DNA from: Paenilisteria riparia FSL S10-1204
Lineage (GTDB): Bacteria; Bacillota; Bacilli; Lactobacillales; Listeriaceae
Assembly (NCBI RefSeq): GCF_000525995.1
Contig: NZ_AODL01000002.1
Location: 1 to 64,000 of the forward strand
Direction: 5' to 3'
Length of the DNA stretch: 64,000 nucleotides
Within the stretch, counting starts at the first letter, position 1, and each line of letters starts with the position of its first letter. This document shows, one piece after another, positions 9,688 to 20,084 of the stretch. A program made the translations under genes and the position numbers. The notes below the pieces were generated by a model. The model was not told the origin of the DNA. It saw only the letters and a list, made by a program, of their open reading frames with translations, and did no database searches.

Positions 9688-9696
9688 TGATATAAT
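9688..9696 (+). promoter_or_regulatory. Extended -10 promoter candidate for fabF
   Basis: TGATATAAT at 9688-9696 forms an extended -10 element with no good -35 box; about 108 bases before the fabF start. Confidence 0.45.
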
Positions 9697-9804
9697 AAGT
9701 CTGTCTTTATATTTTTTTTGCTATGAGAAATTGCATTTTTAGCAAGTTTAGCTACTGTTATATATGAACAGAAGTTTATTTTTATGAGAACAGGAGATGA
9801 AATA

Positions 9805-11043
9805 ATGGAGAAGAAACGTGTTGTAGTAACGGGAGTCGGTGCTGTTACACCAATAGGTAATGACGCTAATACAGCTTGGGAGAACGCGAAAAAAGGTGTG
9901 AATGGTGTCGGAGAACTTACACGGCTTAATCCAGACGACTACCCAGTGAAAATCGCTGCGGAAGTAAAGGATTTCGATATTGAGCAATACCTTGAGAAGA
10001 AAGAAGCTCGCAAAATGGACCGCTTCACGCATTACGCCATCGCAAGTGCGGATATGGCTGTTGCCGATTCAGGTTTAACAATTGACGATTCAAACGCAGA
10101 ACGTGTTGGTGTTTGGATTGGCTCAGGAATTGGCGGTATGGAAACATTTGAAACACAATATGATACCTTTTTAAATCGTGGCCATCGTCGTGTTAGTCCA
10201 TTTTTTGTACCAATGATGATACCTGATATGGCGAGCGGTCAAGTATCCATCCGTTTCGGCGCAAAAGGCATTAACTCAGCGACCGTAACGGCATGTGCTA
10301 CAGCTACGAACTCAATCGGAGACGCATTCAAAGTCATCCAACGCGGCGACGCTGACGTGATGATTACTGGTGGCGCCGAAGCCCCAATTACAAAAATGTC
10401 CGTAGCAGGATTCGTTGCGAACAAAGCATTATCCTTAAATCCAGATCCAGAAACGGCATGTCGTCCATTCGACGCTGAACGTGACGGTTTTATCATCGGC
10501 GAAGGCGCAGGCATCTTCATTTTAGAAGAACTAGAACACGCCAAAGCTCGCGGTGCTAAAATTTATGCCGAAGTGGTTGGCTATGGCGCAACAGGAGACG
10601 CGTATCATATTACAGCACCAGCGCCAGGTGGCGAAGGTGCTGCCCGCTCCATGCAAATGGCGTTACATGACGCTGATATTGCAGTAGAAAACGTGGATTA
10701 CATTAATGCACACGGCACAAGTACGCCATACAACGATGACTACGAAACACAAGCCATCAAAACCGTATTCGGCGACGTTGCTCCTCAGCTTGCAATCAGC
10801 TCTACCAAATCAATGACAGGACACACACTAGGCGCATCAGGCGGAATCGAAGCAATTTTCAGTGTCTTAGCAATCCGCGACAGCATTGTCCCGCCAACCA
10901 TTCACCTGAAAAATCCAGATCCAGTGTGCGACTTAGACTATGTACCAAACGAAGCCCGCGAAATGAACGTAGACGTAGCAATGTCTAACTCATTCGGTTT
11001 CGGCGGACATAACGCCACATTAGTATTTAAGAAATATCAATAA
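9805..11043 (+). CDS. fabF: 3-oxoacyl-[ACP] synthase II (FabF)
   Basis: Elongating beta-ketoacyl-ACP synthase of type II fatty acid synthesis, cytosolic dimer. 412 residues. Catalytic Cys lies in [10 protein letters not shown], and the two His in [12 protein letters not shown] and [13 protein letters not shown]; the C-terminal GFGGHN glycine-rich strand is present. ATG 9784 is in frame, but AGGAGATG lies just before ATG 9805, and [12 protein letters not shown] is the family N-terminus. Separated from fabH by a hairpin and its own promoter. Confidence 0.97.
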   Translation: MEKKRVVVTGVGAVTPIGNDANTAWENAKKGVNGVGELTRLNPDDYPVKIAAEVKDFDIEQYLEKKEARKMDRFTHYAIASADMAVADSGLTIDDSNAERVGVWIGSGIGGMETFETQYDTFLNRGHRRVSPFFVPMMIPDMASGQVSIRFGAKGINSATVTACATATNSIGDAFKVIQRGDADVMITGGAEAPITKMSVAGFVANKALSLNPDPETACRPFDAERDGFIIGEGAGIFILEELEHAKARGAKIYAEVVGYGATGDAYHITAPAPGGEGAARSMQMALHDADIAVENVDYINAHGTSTPYNDDYETQAIKTVFGDVAPQLAISSTKSMTGHTLGASGGIEAIFSVLAIRDSIVPPTIHLKNPDPVCDLDYVPNEAREMNVDVAMSNSFGFGGHNATLVFKKYQ

Positions 11044-11047
11044 TAAC

Positions 11048-11087
11048 AAAAAGAGATGTCCCAATTTTGGTGATATCTCTTTTTTTG
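11048..11087 (+). terminator. Terminator of fabF
   Basis: AAAGAGAT pairs with ATCTCTTT around a 17-base loop, ending in seven T. Confidence 0.8.
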
Positions 11088-11121
11088 AGCAGAAGAATAG
11101 CTTTTCTTAAAAATATAGCTT

Positions 11122-11134
11122 ACAATTAAATTGT
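11122..11134 (+). promoter_or_regulatory. Probable OhrR operator
   Basis: Perfect palindrome ACAATT-A-AATTGT, 28 bases before the ohrR start, resembling the TACAATT/AATTGTA core bound by Bacillus OhrR. It overlaps a TACAAT -10-like element, so OhrR probably represses its own operon. Confidence 0.65.
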
Positions 11135-11161
11135 GCACAAATAAATTAGGAGGAAAGAACG

Positions 11162-11596
11162 ATGGTAAGCCAAAAAAGAATCCTAGACGAACAATTATGT
11201 TTTTCCATCTACACAGCATCACGAGAATTCACGAAATTTTACCGACAGGCGCTAGAACCTTTCGAGCTCACCTATCCACAATACTTAGTTTTGCTAGTGC
11301 TTTGGGAAGAACCGAAGCTTTTAGTAAAAGAATTAGGCACGCATCTGGCCCTAGACAGCGGCACATTAACGCCAATGCTTAAACGCATGGAGACGATGTC
11401 GCTCATCAAACGAACACGCAGCAAAGCCGACGAACGCAAAGTTTACATTGAACTGACAGACAAAGCAATCGCCATGAAAGACGACGTATTAACAAGCGTA
11501 GCAGATTGCATTTCCAAATTATCGTTCACCGAAGAAGCGTATATCCAACTATTGACGGGAATGAAAGAACTAACAACCAAAATTCAAAGAAAATAA
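11162..11596 (+). CDS. ohrR: MarR-family organic peroxide sensor OhrR
   Basis: 144-residue winged-helix repressor of the one-cysteine OhrR type. Cys13 in QLCFSIYTASREFT is the peroxide-reactive residue; oxidation releases DNA. The YPQYLVLLVLWE and LDSGTLTPMLKRME segments are signature stretches of the dimer and recognition helix, and RTRSKADERKVYI forms the wing. A strong AGGAGGAA ribosome site precedes the ATG. It is followed 14 bases later by ohr, its usual target, and probably autoregulated through the palindrome at 11122. Confidence 0.93.
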   Translation: MVSQKRILDEQLCFSIYTASREFTKFYRQALEPFELTYPQYLVLLVLWEEPKLLVKELGTHLALDSGTLTPMLKRMETMSLIKRTRSKADERKVYIELTDKAIAMKDDVLTSVADCISKLSFTEEAYIQLLTGMKELTTKIQRK

Positions 11597-11610
11597 TGGA
11601 GGAACTAAAA

Positions 11611-12027
11611 ATGAAAAAATTGTATGAAACAACAGTTATTAATACCGGCGGACGTAAAGGAGAAGTACACTCTCCAGACAATATCTTTTTCCAAGATATC
11701 GTTTCACCGAAAGAACTAGGCGGAGAAGGTGGCTCAGGCTCAAACCCAGAACAACTTTTCGCAGCAGGATACTCGGCTTGTTTTAATAGCGCACTAGAAC
11801 TTGTTATGTCCAAACAAAAAATCGAAGCAGCAAGCACTGTCGAAGGAACTGTATCATTATACAGCGACCCAGAAGATAATGGCTTCAAAATTGGTGTTGT
11901 GCTAAGCGTACACATTGAAGGCGTTGACCCAGAGACCGCACAACAACTCGTTGAAACGGCGCATCAAGTATGCCCGTACTCCAAAGCAACCCGCGGCAAT
12001 ATTGAAGTAGAATTAAATATTATTTAA
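11611..12027 (+). CDS. ohr: Organic hydroperoxide resistance protein Ohr
   Basis: Thiol peroxidase that reduces organic hydroperoxides in the cytosol using lipoyl or dithiol reductants. 138 residues; the reactive Cys57 in GYSACFNSA and the resolving Cys in HQVCPYSKATRGN are both present. ATG 11596 is in frame but overlaps the ohrR stop and contains the GGAGG ribosome site used by ATG 11611. Co-transcribed with ohrR and closed by a strong terminator. Confidence 0.95.
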   Translation: MKKLYETTVINTGGRKGEVHSPDNIFFQDIVSPKELGGEGGSGSNPEQLFAAGYSACFNSALELVMSKQKIEAASTVEGTVSLYSDPEDNGFKIGVVLSVHIEGVDPETAQQLVETAHQVCPYSKATRGNIEVELNII

Positions 12028-12030
12028 ATA

Positions 12031-12076
12031 AAAAAATCCCGTCACGCAATCGTCCTAAATGCGTGACGGGATTTTT

Positions 12077-12077
<1 letters not shown>
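12031..12077. terminator. Bidirectional terminator between ohr and trpS
   Basis: Perfect 17-base arms 12031-12047 and 12061-12077 (core TCCCGTCACGC) with A-run and T-run flanks. Confidence 0.95.
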
Positions 12078-13093
<1,016 letters not shown>

Positions 13094-13101
13094 TTAACTA
13101 C

Positions 13102-13326
13102 AAAAAAACGCCCATCCCTACATCAATAGGGACGAACGTTAAAATCCGCGGTACCACCCTAAGTACTCCATTCCAGAGCCACTTAGCGAGATGCAACAAC
13201 ATCTCTGGAGATAACGGTCTAACCCGCCATTTGCTACTTCACTGTTCACAAATGATGCCAAAGAGTCCATTCCAGAAAAGCGCGTTATCTGTTTCCACCA
13301 CCCACAGACTCTCTAAGAAGCGCGAC
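13102..13326 (-). promoter_or_regulatory. T-box leader of trpS
   Basis: On the minus strand: Stem I closed by GATAACG/CGTTATC, a Stem III hairpin GAGATG/CATCTC, the T-box AGGGTGGTACCGCGG (plus coordinates 13146-13160), then a terminator of CCCTA/TAGGG followed by a T-run (13102-13141). The gene is trpS and a TGG triplet lies on the 3' side of Stem I, so tRNA-Trp is the expected ligand; I did not fold the specifier loop. Confidence 0.92.
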
Positions 13327-13332
13327 TAAACT

Positions 13333-13360
13333 ATACTACTCTCTTTGCTAACACATTCAA
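13333..13360 (-). promoter_or_regulatory. Promoter of the trpS T-box transcript
   Basis: On the minus strand TTGAAT (13355-13360) and TAGTAT (13333-13338) with a 16-base spacer, just upstream of Stem I. Confidence 0.5.
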
Positions 13361-13399
13361 CACTATGCCACTTAATAGTATCAATAAATCGTGAGCTCG

Positions 13400-13750
13400 T
13401 CAATGATAGTAAAAAGCAAGTGCAATAAAGCTCGTAGCAAGCACTGTCAATGAACTAAGCAATAAACTTACATAACCAACGTTCATCAATTCTGACAAAG
13501 GAACATTCGCAAATTCATTTTCATCTTCACGCTTCATTCGCCTTAACACCTTGCGCATTCCGGAATGGATTAAATCGAAAAAACCCGACTGCATTACATA
13601 GAGTAGCAGGCCGATTAAAAATACAACAGCAGCTACAATAAACGACACATTAATATAATAAAGCAGCGAAACCTGCCAATAAAACGTCAATATGATAAAG
13701 AAAATCAAAATCTCTTGAATTACCGCAAAAATTGTCACACGTTTGAGCAA
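13400..13750 (-). CDS. DUF3899 family membrane protein
   Basis: About 116 residues with three or four hydrophobic helices (residues about 5-25, 30-52 and 90-113) around a basic cytosolic loop (RKVLRRMKREDE). It sits between trpS and the opp locus, as in other Listeria; function unknown. The start is uncertain: TTG 13750 has no close ribosome site. An ATG just upstream is one base out of frame, and losing a base near 13752 would give MVTFLLKRVTIFAV, so a small indel here is possible. Confidence 0.65.
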   Translation of the reverse strand: MLKRVTIFAVIQEILIFFIILTFYWQVSLLYYINVSFIVAAVVFLIGLLLYVMQSGFFDLIHSGMRKVLRRMKREDENEFANVPLSELMNVGYVSLLLSSLTVLATSFIALAFYYH

Positions 13751-13865
13751 GAAATGTCACCATCCAATCCAAATTCTCCTTTCACTTTATCACAAGAAGC
13801 ATATGAAAACCACCATATCTTAATAATCTTCAAAATATAATGTGGCAATCTGTCTCTAGCACCAG

Positions 13866-13916
13866 AAACAGCTCATACATGAGAGCAACTATGCACCCAT
13901 GGACGAGCTGTTTTTT
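13866..13916. terminator. Hairpin downstream of the Ig-repeat gene
   Basis: AAACAGCTC and GAGCTGTTT arms around a 30-base loop. The T-run is stronger on the plus strand than on the strand of the gene it would end, so its role is uncertain. Confidence 0.4.
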
Positions 13917-13930
13917 GATAATATTGTTAG

Positions 13931-15478
13931 CTAAATAGCGTTCACTATTACAGGTGTTCGTTTCAATTCGTCGTTATCACTAAAGATGGCTACTTCTACT
14001 TTTTGGCTACTGTTGGTGATAAGGTTACTTGCGTAGATTCGGAATGTTTTCGCAGTATGATTGTAAGTACCATTTTTTACGATAATGCCATCAACTAAGA
14101 GTACAATTTTAGTGATAGCATCTAAATCGGTACCAGAATAAGTGCCTGTAACATATGAACCACCAAGTTTGAATGGTGCAGCCTCTAAACTATAGTCACC
14201 GTAGCTAGAGACTTCAACTTCTGTTCGTCCCAATTCGAGGTTTCCCCTAAACAAGATGACTTCTACTTTTTGCTTACTACTCGTAACGAGACCACTGGCA
14301 TAGATTTGGAATGTGTTGGTAGTAGCATTGAAAGTTCCGTTCTTCACAATAACGCCATCAACTGCTAGTACTGCCTTAGTTATTAAATCAAGCCCAGTGC
14401 CAGAATAAGTGCCTGTAACGAACATATTTCCAACCCGATAAGGAGAAGCAATCAAATTATAATTTCCAATAATTTGGACAGATGCGCGCTTTAATTCTGC
14501 ATTTCCATTAAAAATAATCACCTCTGCTTTTTGATTCAGATTAGTAATAAGATTAGTTACAGGGATTTGGAATGTGTTTGTGGAGGAATCTAGCGTTCCT
14601 TCTTTAACAAGGAGCCCATCAATTGATAGTGCAACTCTAGTAATATTTTGTAAATTAGTACCAGAATAAGTGCCGATAATAGAGTCAGCCCCTAATTGAT
14701 ATGGGGAAACTGCTAAATTATAGTTGCTAACGATGGTAACAGGCGAACGTTTCAATTCCTTATTGCCCTCAAACAGAGCAACTTCTACTTTACGGTGGAT
14801 GTCTGTAATTTTACTATCAGCTGAAATTTGGAATGTTTTCGTAGTATGGTTGAAAGCTCCATTTTTAACAATAGTGCCATCAACTAAAAGTACAATCTTC
14901 GTAATGGCATTAATGTTAGTACCAGAATAGGTACCCACAACAGAAACATTGCCAATTTGGTAAGGCATAGGGGTTATAACATAATCATGGGTGGGTAATT
15001 CAGTTATAGGTACAATTTCTCGTTTCAACTCTGTATTTCGATTGAACAAAGCAACTTCAACTTTTTGCTTAGAGCTTGTAATGAGACCTGTAGCATAGAT
15101 TTGAAAAGTTTTCGTAGCATGATTGAAGGCTCCATTTTTAACAATGATACCATCAACTAGCAACACAACTTTGGTAATGCTACTTAAATCTGTCGCAGAA
15201 TAAGTACCAGTTACATTGATATTTCCAATTTGATACGATGCAGGTGTTAATGTAAATAGATTTTTTGCTGAAATAGATTGCGATTCTGTTTGGTTAAGTG
15301 CTTTGATAGTAGGGTCTTTAGTTTTTGTAATTGTTGATTCTAATGTTGGCGCTTCCCCTTTAAGTTCAGCGTTTTCTGTGTTTTCTTGCGCTTGCACTTG
15401 CTTAGGGTAATCGACCAAGCCTAAAAGTAAACTAAGTACGGAAGCCACTGCTAACGCTACGCCTAAAAATGTTTTCAT
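13931..15478 (-). CDS. Secreted protein with five tandem Ig-like repeats
   Basis: 515 residues with an N-terminal signal peptide (hydrophobic residues 4-21, likely cleavage after AQA/Q near 31) and a low-complexity linker to about residue 80. Five repeats of about 85 residues follow, each with G-x-x-x-(V/I)-x-GTYS-x-(T)-(D/N)-L, IT-K-V-V-L-x-VDG-x-IVK-x-G, a TFQI segment and QKVEV-x-(L/I)-F-x-(D/G)N-x-ELKR. The pattern is that of extracellular beta-sandwich domains. There is no LPXTG, GW or SLH anchor and no lipobox, so it should be released or held non-covalently. Function unknown. Confidence 0.75.
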   Translation of the reverse strand: MKTFLGVALAVASVLSLLLGLVDYPKQVQAQENTENAELKGEAPTLESTITKTKDPTIKALNQTESQSISAKNLFTLTPASYQIGNINVTGTYSATDLSSITKVVLLVDGIIVKNGAFNHATKTFQIYATGLITSSKQKVEVALFNRNTELKREIVPITELPTHDYVITPMPYQIGNVSVVGTYSGTNINAITKIVLLVDGTIVKNGAFNHTTKTFQISADSKITDIHRKVEVALFEGNKELKRSPVTIVSNYNLAVSPYQLGADSIIGTYSGTNLQNITRVALSIDGLLVKEGTLDSSTNTFQIPVTNLITNLNQKAEVIIFNGNAELKRASVQIIGNYNLIASPYRVGNMFVTGTYSGTGLDLITKAVLAVDGVIVKNGTFNATTNTFQIYASGLVTSSKQKVEVILFRGNLELGRTEVEVSSYGDYSLEAAPFKLGGSYVTGTYSGTDLDAITKIVLLVDGIIVKNGTYNHTAKTFRIYASNLITNSSQKVEVAIFSDNDELKRTPVIVNAI

Positions 15479-15780
15479 TTGTTTAATCTCCTTACTCTAT
15501 TTTTGTGTATACTCGAGTTTCGAAAGGCGAGCGTAATTCACACCTTTCAACTCAAGTATAGGACATAAGCTATTACAATACTGTAGATATAATGTGAAAT
15601 TTTTCTAGCATATTCCATTTTTGGAATCGCTTTCTCGAAGTGTTTTCAGTTATAGATGATATATAAGCCAAAGTAATAAATGTAAGCAATAAAACTTTAA
15701 CACCTAAAAATGATAAAGCGCGAAAGGTTTTTCCATTTATGTAAAATAATAAAATTAATTCGATTTATAAAAACTACTTT

Positions 15781-15795
15781 ATTTTTCTGAAAAAA
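15781..15795 (+). promoter_or_regulatory. CodY box at the first oppA promoter
   Basis: ATTTTTCTGAAAAAA matches 12 of 15 positions of the CodY motif AATTTTCWGAAAATT. It overlaps the spacer and -35 area of a TTTATT (15778-15783)/TATAGT (15802-15807) promoter, so CodY would repress this gene in rich medium. Confidence 0.6.
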
Positions 15796-15841
15796 ATAGT
15801 ATATAGTATTCCTACATCCAAAAAAGGGGAGAGTGTAAAAA

Positions 15842-17503
15842 ATGAAGTTGAAAAAAAGTTGGGTACTAGCACTTGTATTGAGCGCAATGGCTGCAGTTCT
15901 TGTAGCATGCGGAGGAGGCGGCGACACGGCAAAAGATAGTGTCAACAAATCAAACAAAAAAGAAGTAAACTTGATGGAGTCAGCAGAAATTCCATCAATG
16001 GACTCTAAAAAAGGGACAGATGGTGTTAGTTTCACGGCTCAAAATACTGTATTTGAAGGCTTATACTACCTAGACAAAGACGATAAAGTACAACCAGGTG
16101 TTGCAAAAGCAGATCCAGAAGTAAATGCAGACCAAACCGTGTACACAATTAAACTGCGAGATGATGCGAAATGGTCTAATGGCACCCCCGTTACTGCCAA
16201 TGATTTCGTCTATTCATGGAGAAAAATTGTTGATCCAAAAACAGCCGCAGAATACGCCGTTATTTTTAGTGGAGTTGTAAAAAATGCTACACAAATCACT
16301 GCGGGCAAAATGAAGCCAGAAGAACTTGGCGTAAAAGCAATTGATGACACAACATTAGAAGTGACATTAGAACAACCAGTACCATATTTCCATTCCTTGT
16401 TAACATTCCCAACCTTCTATCCACAAAATGAAGCATACGTGGAAAAGCAGGGCTCTGACTACGCCAAAGACAGCAATCACATGATTTACAATGGCGCATT
16501 CACCATGAAAGACTGGACAAATACAAGCAAATCATGGTCTTACGAAAAGAACGATAAGTATTGGAATAAAAGCGACATCAAACTAGACAAAATTAATCTC
16601 CAAGTTATCAAAGACCCTGGAAGTGCAGTAAACTTATATACAACGGGCAAACTAGACCGCGCGACACTCTCAGGTGACTATGCGAACCAAAAACAAAACG
16701 ATAAAGACTTCACATCCAACCTGGACGCCTTCGTCTACTTCTTAAAATTTAACCAAAAATTAGATGGTAAACAAACCATTTTTGCAAATGAAAATGTTCG
16801 TAAAGCAATTGCCACAGTTATTAATAAAGAAACAATGGTCGATACAGTGCTGGCTAACGGATCGCAGCCGATTGATGGTCTTGTACCAGCCAAATTCACA
16901 TTCAATCCAGAAACACAAGAAGACTTCCGTAAAGAAAGCGGCGACCTCATCACATATGACAAAGCCAAAGCACAAGCGTATTGGAAAAAAGCAAAACAAG
17001 AACTAGGCCAAGACAACATTACGATTGAATTCCTAGGTGATGACCAAGAGTTCAGTAAAAAAATGTCCGAATATATCCAAAATGAACTAGAAACCAGCCT
17101 AGACGGTCTAAAAGTCAACATCAAAACAGTGCCATACAAATCCCGTCTAAAACTGGATGAAACACAGCAATATGAACTACAACTATCACGTTGGGGCCCA
17201 GACTATCAGGACCCATCTACGTTCCTTGGCGTATTTGAAACAACAAGCAGCTACAACCGTTCAAGCTACTCCAATCCAGAATATGATAAGCTGCTAAAAG
17301 AAGCTGCAACAACACTTGCAACACAACCAGAAGCACGTTGGAATAATCTCTTAAAAGCAGAGAAAATCTTAATCTCAGACGATACAGCGATTGCGCCACT
17401 ATACCAAAACGGTGTAGCCGCACTACAAAATCCAAAAATGACCGGTTTTGTATCACATCTATTCGGTGCGCCATATTCGTATCAATGGATTACAATGAAA
17501 TAA
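15842..17503 (+). CDS. Oligopeptide ABC transporter substrate-binding lipoprotein (OppA paralogue 1)
   Basis: 553-residue SBP_bac_5 family binding protein. Signal peptide with lipobox VLVAC-GGGG (Cys23), then a two-lobe binding domain: NLMESAEIPSMDS, TIKLRDDAKWSNGTPVTANDFVYSW and SRWGPDYQDPSTF are characteristic stretches. It captures peptides at the outer face of the membrane for the OppBCDF permease. The gene has its own promoter and terminator and sits upstream of a second, similar oppA, suggesting a tandem duplication followed by divergence. Likely CodY controlled. Unlike the downstream copy, the frame is intact. Confidence 0.92.
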   Translation: MKLKKSWVLALVLSAMAAVLVACGGGGDTAKDSVNKSNKKEVNLMESAEIPSMDSKKGTDGVSFTAQNTVFEGLYYLDKDDKVQPGVAKADPEVNADQTVYTIKLRDDAKWSNGTPVTANDFVYSWRKIVDPKTAAEYAVIFSGVVKNATQITAGKMKPEELGVKAIDDTTLEVTLEQPVPYFHSLLTFPTFYPQNEAYVEKQGSDYAKDSNHMIYNGAFTMKDWTNTSKSWSYEKNDKYWNKSDIKLDKINLQVIKDPGSAVNLYTTGKLDRATLSGDYANQKQNDKDFTSNLDAFVYFLKFNQKLDGKQTIFANENVRKAIATVINKETMVDTVLANGSQPIDGLVPAKFTFNPETQEDFRKESGDLITYDKAKAQAYWKKAKQELGQDNITIEFLGDDQEFSKKMSEYIQNELETSLDGLKVNIKTVPYKSRLKLDETQQYELQLSRWGPDYQDPSTFLGVFETTSSYNRSSYSNPEYDKLLKEAATTLATQPEARWNNLLKAEKILISDDTAIAPLYQNGVAALQNPKMTGFVSHLFGAPYSYQWITMK

Positions 17504-17510
17504 TTCGAGT

Positions 17511-17550
17511 AAGAAGGGATTCCGTCACAAAAACAGAATCCCTTCTTTAT
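17511..17550 (+). terminator. Terminator of OppA paralogue 1
   Basis: AAGAAGGGATTC (17511-17522) pairs with GAATCCCTTCTT (17536-17547) followed by a T-rich tail. Confidence 0.85.
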
Positions 17551-18042
17551 CTTTATTATGGTAAACATGACCATTGAAATCGAAATATCTAACAACGATT
17601 GTGAATTTTACTGTCATGGATAAAGTCCTTATGAGTCCCCGTATATTAAGGCTTTGTAAATTTTTTTTAAAAAATTAATTGATTTTTTGATGTATTTATG
17701 TAGACAGAAGGCAAAAAAAAAAGTATATAAATAAATATAATCCAACTAAAAGTGTTAGTGGGTTGCTTTTCGAGAATAGTATACTTTCTAAAATATGTTT
17801 TCATTCTACATAGGTATGTATGAAACAGTGAAGTTTTGGGGGAATTTTATTTTAATCGATTTATTTATTCTGAAAACTTAATAAAAGGTGAACGTAAATT
17901 GTGAACTACTCTAATTAGAGGCTTAATACAGTTTTATCTATGTGCCCTAAACGCGCAAGGATAGGCTAATTGGGTCATCTTGCGGAAATTTTGCAATAAC
18001 TTATAACTTTCATCCTTGTTTTCGTATATTTCGAAAAAATAA
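17551..18042. other. Long AT-rich intergenic region between the two oppA genes
   Basis: About 490 bases without a credible ORF. A weak CodY-like site (TTTATTCTGAAAACT, 17864-17878, four mismatches) is the only motif I can point to; no hairpin terminator or RNA gene is evident. Confidence 0.5.
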
Positions 18043-18072
18043 TTTACAAAGCTTAAATTTTTAGAGTATAAT
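18043..18072 (+). promoter_or_regulatory. Promoter of oppA (paralogue 2)
   Basis: TTTACA (18043-18048), 18-base spacer, TATAAT (18067-18072), followed by a CodY palindrome and the GGGAGG ribosome site of oppA. Confidence 0.7.
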
Positions 18073-18085
18073 AGTAATCGAAATG

Positions 18086-18100
18086 ATTTTTCAGAAAAAT
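18086..18100 (+). promoter_or_regulatory. CodY box of oppA
   Basis: Perfect palindrome ATTTTTC-A-GAAAAAT, two mismatches from the CodY consensus, just downstream of the predicted transcription start and 20 bases before the oppA ATG; a roadblock or initiation block is plausible. Confidence 0.7.
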
Positions 18101-18119
18101 AAAAAAGGGAGGTTTACTA

Positions 18120-19791
18120 ATGAAAAAATCTAAATTATTTTTAGTTTTAGGATTAACATTAGTACTAAGCTTAGTATTGGCGGCATGTGGCGGCGGAAGC
18201 GATTCAAAATCCGGTAGTGGGGGCTCAAAAGATTCTGAACAAGTGTTGAACTTATCTGAATCTGCACTTATCCCATCCGCTGACAGTACAAAAGCTGATG
18301 ATGCAGTTGGATTAAACGTTATTAACCAAACGAACGAAGGTTTGTATGCACTTGATAAAGATGGTGTAGCACAACCAGCAGGCGCTACTGAGAAAGCGAC
18401 AGTGAGCGACGACAAAAAAAGTTTATACATTCAAATTACGCGATGACGCTAAATGGTCAAATGGTGACCCAGTTACAGCGCAAGATTATGTATACTCATG
18501 GCAACGTGCCGTTGATCCAAAAACAGCAGCCACTTATTCTTACTTATTTGATGGATTAGTTCAAAACGCTTCTGAAATCATCAAAGGTGAGAAAAAACCT
18601 TCTGAACTAGGAATTAAAGCAGTTGATGATAAAACACTTGAAGTAACATTGGTTCAACCAACAGCTTACTTTGACTCACTATTAGCATTCCCAACATTCT
18701 TCCCACTTAACCAAAAATTCGTGGAAGGAAAAGGCGACAAATATGCACTTGATAGCGACAGCATCCTTTACAATGGACCGTTCAAATTAACTGACTGGAA
18801 TGGAACAGGAAAAAGCTGGGCTTTCGTACCAAATGATACGTACTGGGATAAAAAAGCTGTTAAGTTGAAGAAAATCAATGTACAAGTAGTTCAAGATGCA
18901 GGAACTAGCGTTAACTTATACAATACAGGTAAACTAGACAAAGCACTATTGACAGCTGAATACGCTGCTCAAAACAAAAACAAAGATGACTACACAGTAG
19001 AAGAAGAATCTTCTGTATTCTACATTAAATTTAACCAAGAACGTAATGGTAAGAAAACGCCATTAGCAAATGAAAATATCCGTAAAGCATTGGCATTGTC
19101 AATTGACAAACAAAGCTATGTGGACACTGTACTACAAAATGGTTCTATCCCAGCCAACGGTTTAGTACCTAAGAAATTCACTTTCGACCCTAAAGATAAC
19201 AAAGACTACCGTGATGAAGTAGGCGATGTTGGTTCTTATGATTTAGATGCAGCGAAAAAAGCATGGACACAAGGTTTGAAAGAACTTGGTGTAACATCTC
19301 TAAATCTTGAGTTTACAAGTGATGATACAGAAAATGCGAAGAAATCAAGTGAATTCTTACAAAACCAATGGGAGAAAAACCTATCTGGCCTTAAAGTATC
19401 ACTTAAAAACGTACCATTCAAAATCCGTTTAGCTAATGACCAAAAACAAGATTATGATTTCTCTATGAGTGCATGGGGTCCTGATTATCAAGATCCATCT
19501 ACATTCTTGAACTTGTTCAGAACTGGTAACACTCAAAACAGAATGAGCTACTCCAATGCTGATTACGATAAGATTATCGATCAAGCTGCAGGTCCACTTG
19601 CTGGCGACACACAAGCTCGCTGGGATGAAATGCTTAAAGCAGAACCAATTCTAATCACGAAAGACCAAGCAATTCAACCAGTTTACCAACGTGCGAAAGC
19701 ATTCTTGCAACAACCGTACGTAAAAGATCTACAAAAAAATGCGTTTGGTCCTGACTACACATTCAAGAACACATATATTGACGGAAAATAA
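18120..19791 (+). pseudogene. oppA: oppA, oligopeptide-binding lipoprotein, split by a +1 frameshift
   Basis: Signal peptide with lipobox LVLAAC-GGGS, then an SBP_bac_5 peptide-binding fold. The frame ends at 18446 and resumes in another frame (recognisable from DDAKWSNGDPVTAQDY to the stop at 19791). Removing one A from the A7 run 18414-18420 gives DDKKVYTFKLRDDAKW and a continuous 556-residue OppA, the usual length. All other hallmarks are intact, including SAWGPDYQDPSTF. This looks like a homopolymer indel (assembly error, a recent mutation, or slippage) rather than an old pseudogene. It is the copy next to oppBCDF. Confidence 0.9.
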
Positions 19792-19831
19792 TTTAGAACG
19801 CATATGATTTAAGAAATGCTTGACTTTAATT

Positions 19832-19863
19832 GAGAGAGTATATTCTATATACTCTCTCTTTTG
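19832..19863 (+). terminator. Hairpin between oppA and oppB
   Basis: GAGAGAGTATAT (19832-19843) pairs with ATATACTCTCTC (19847-19858) followed by TTTT. It probably ends most transcripts after oppA, keeping the binding protein in excess over the permease. Confidence 0.8.
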
Positions 19864-20084
19864 ATGATGAATAATGGATTCCTAATTAGTTGTAAAACAG
19901 TGGCTATTGCTTAAGTGCAGAATATTGGAAATGAATTTTTAGATAGTTTGTCTTTGAAACTCAGTAAAATGACGCAATGATACTTAAAAATTAATTAAAT
20001 GAGAAAACAAAGCTCGCTATGGTAGCAGGCTTATGATAAAATAAGAAAATATTCTACAAAATAATTTTTTCGGGGGGTGTAGAG

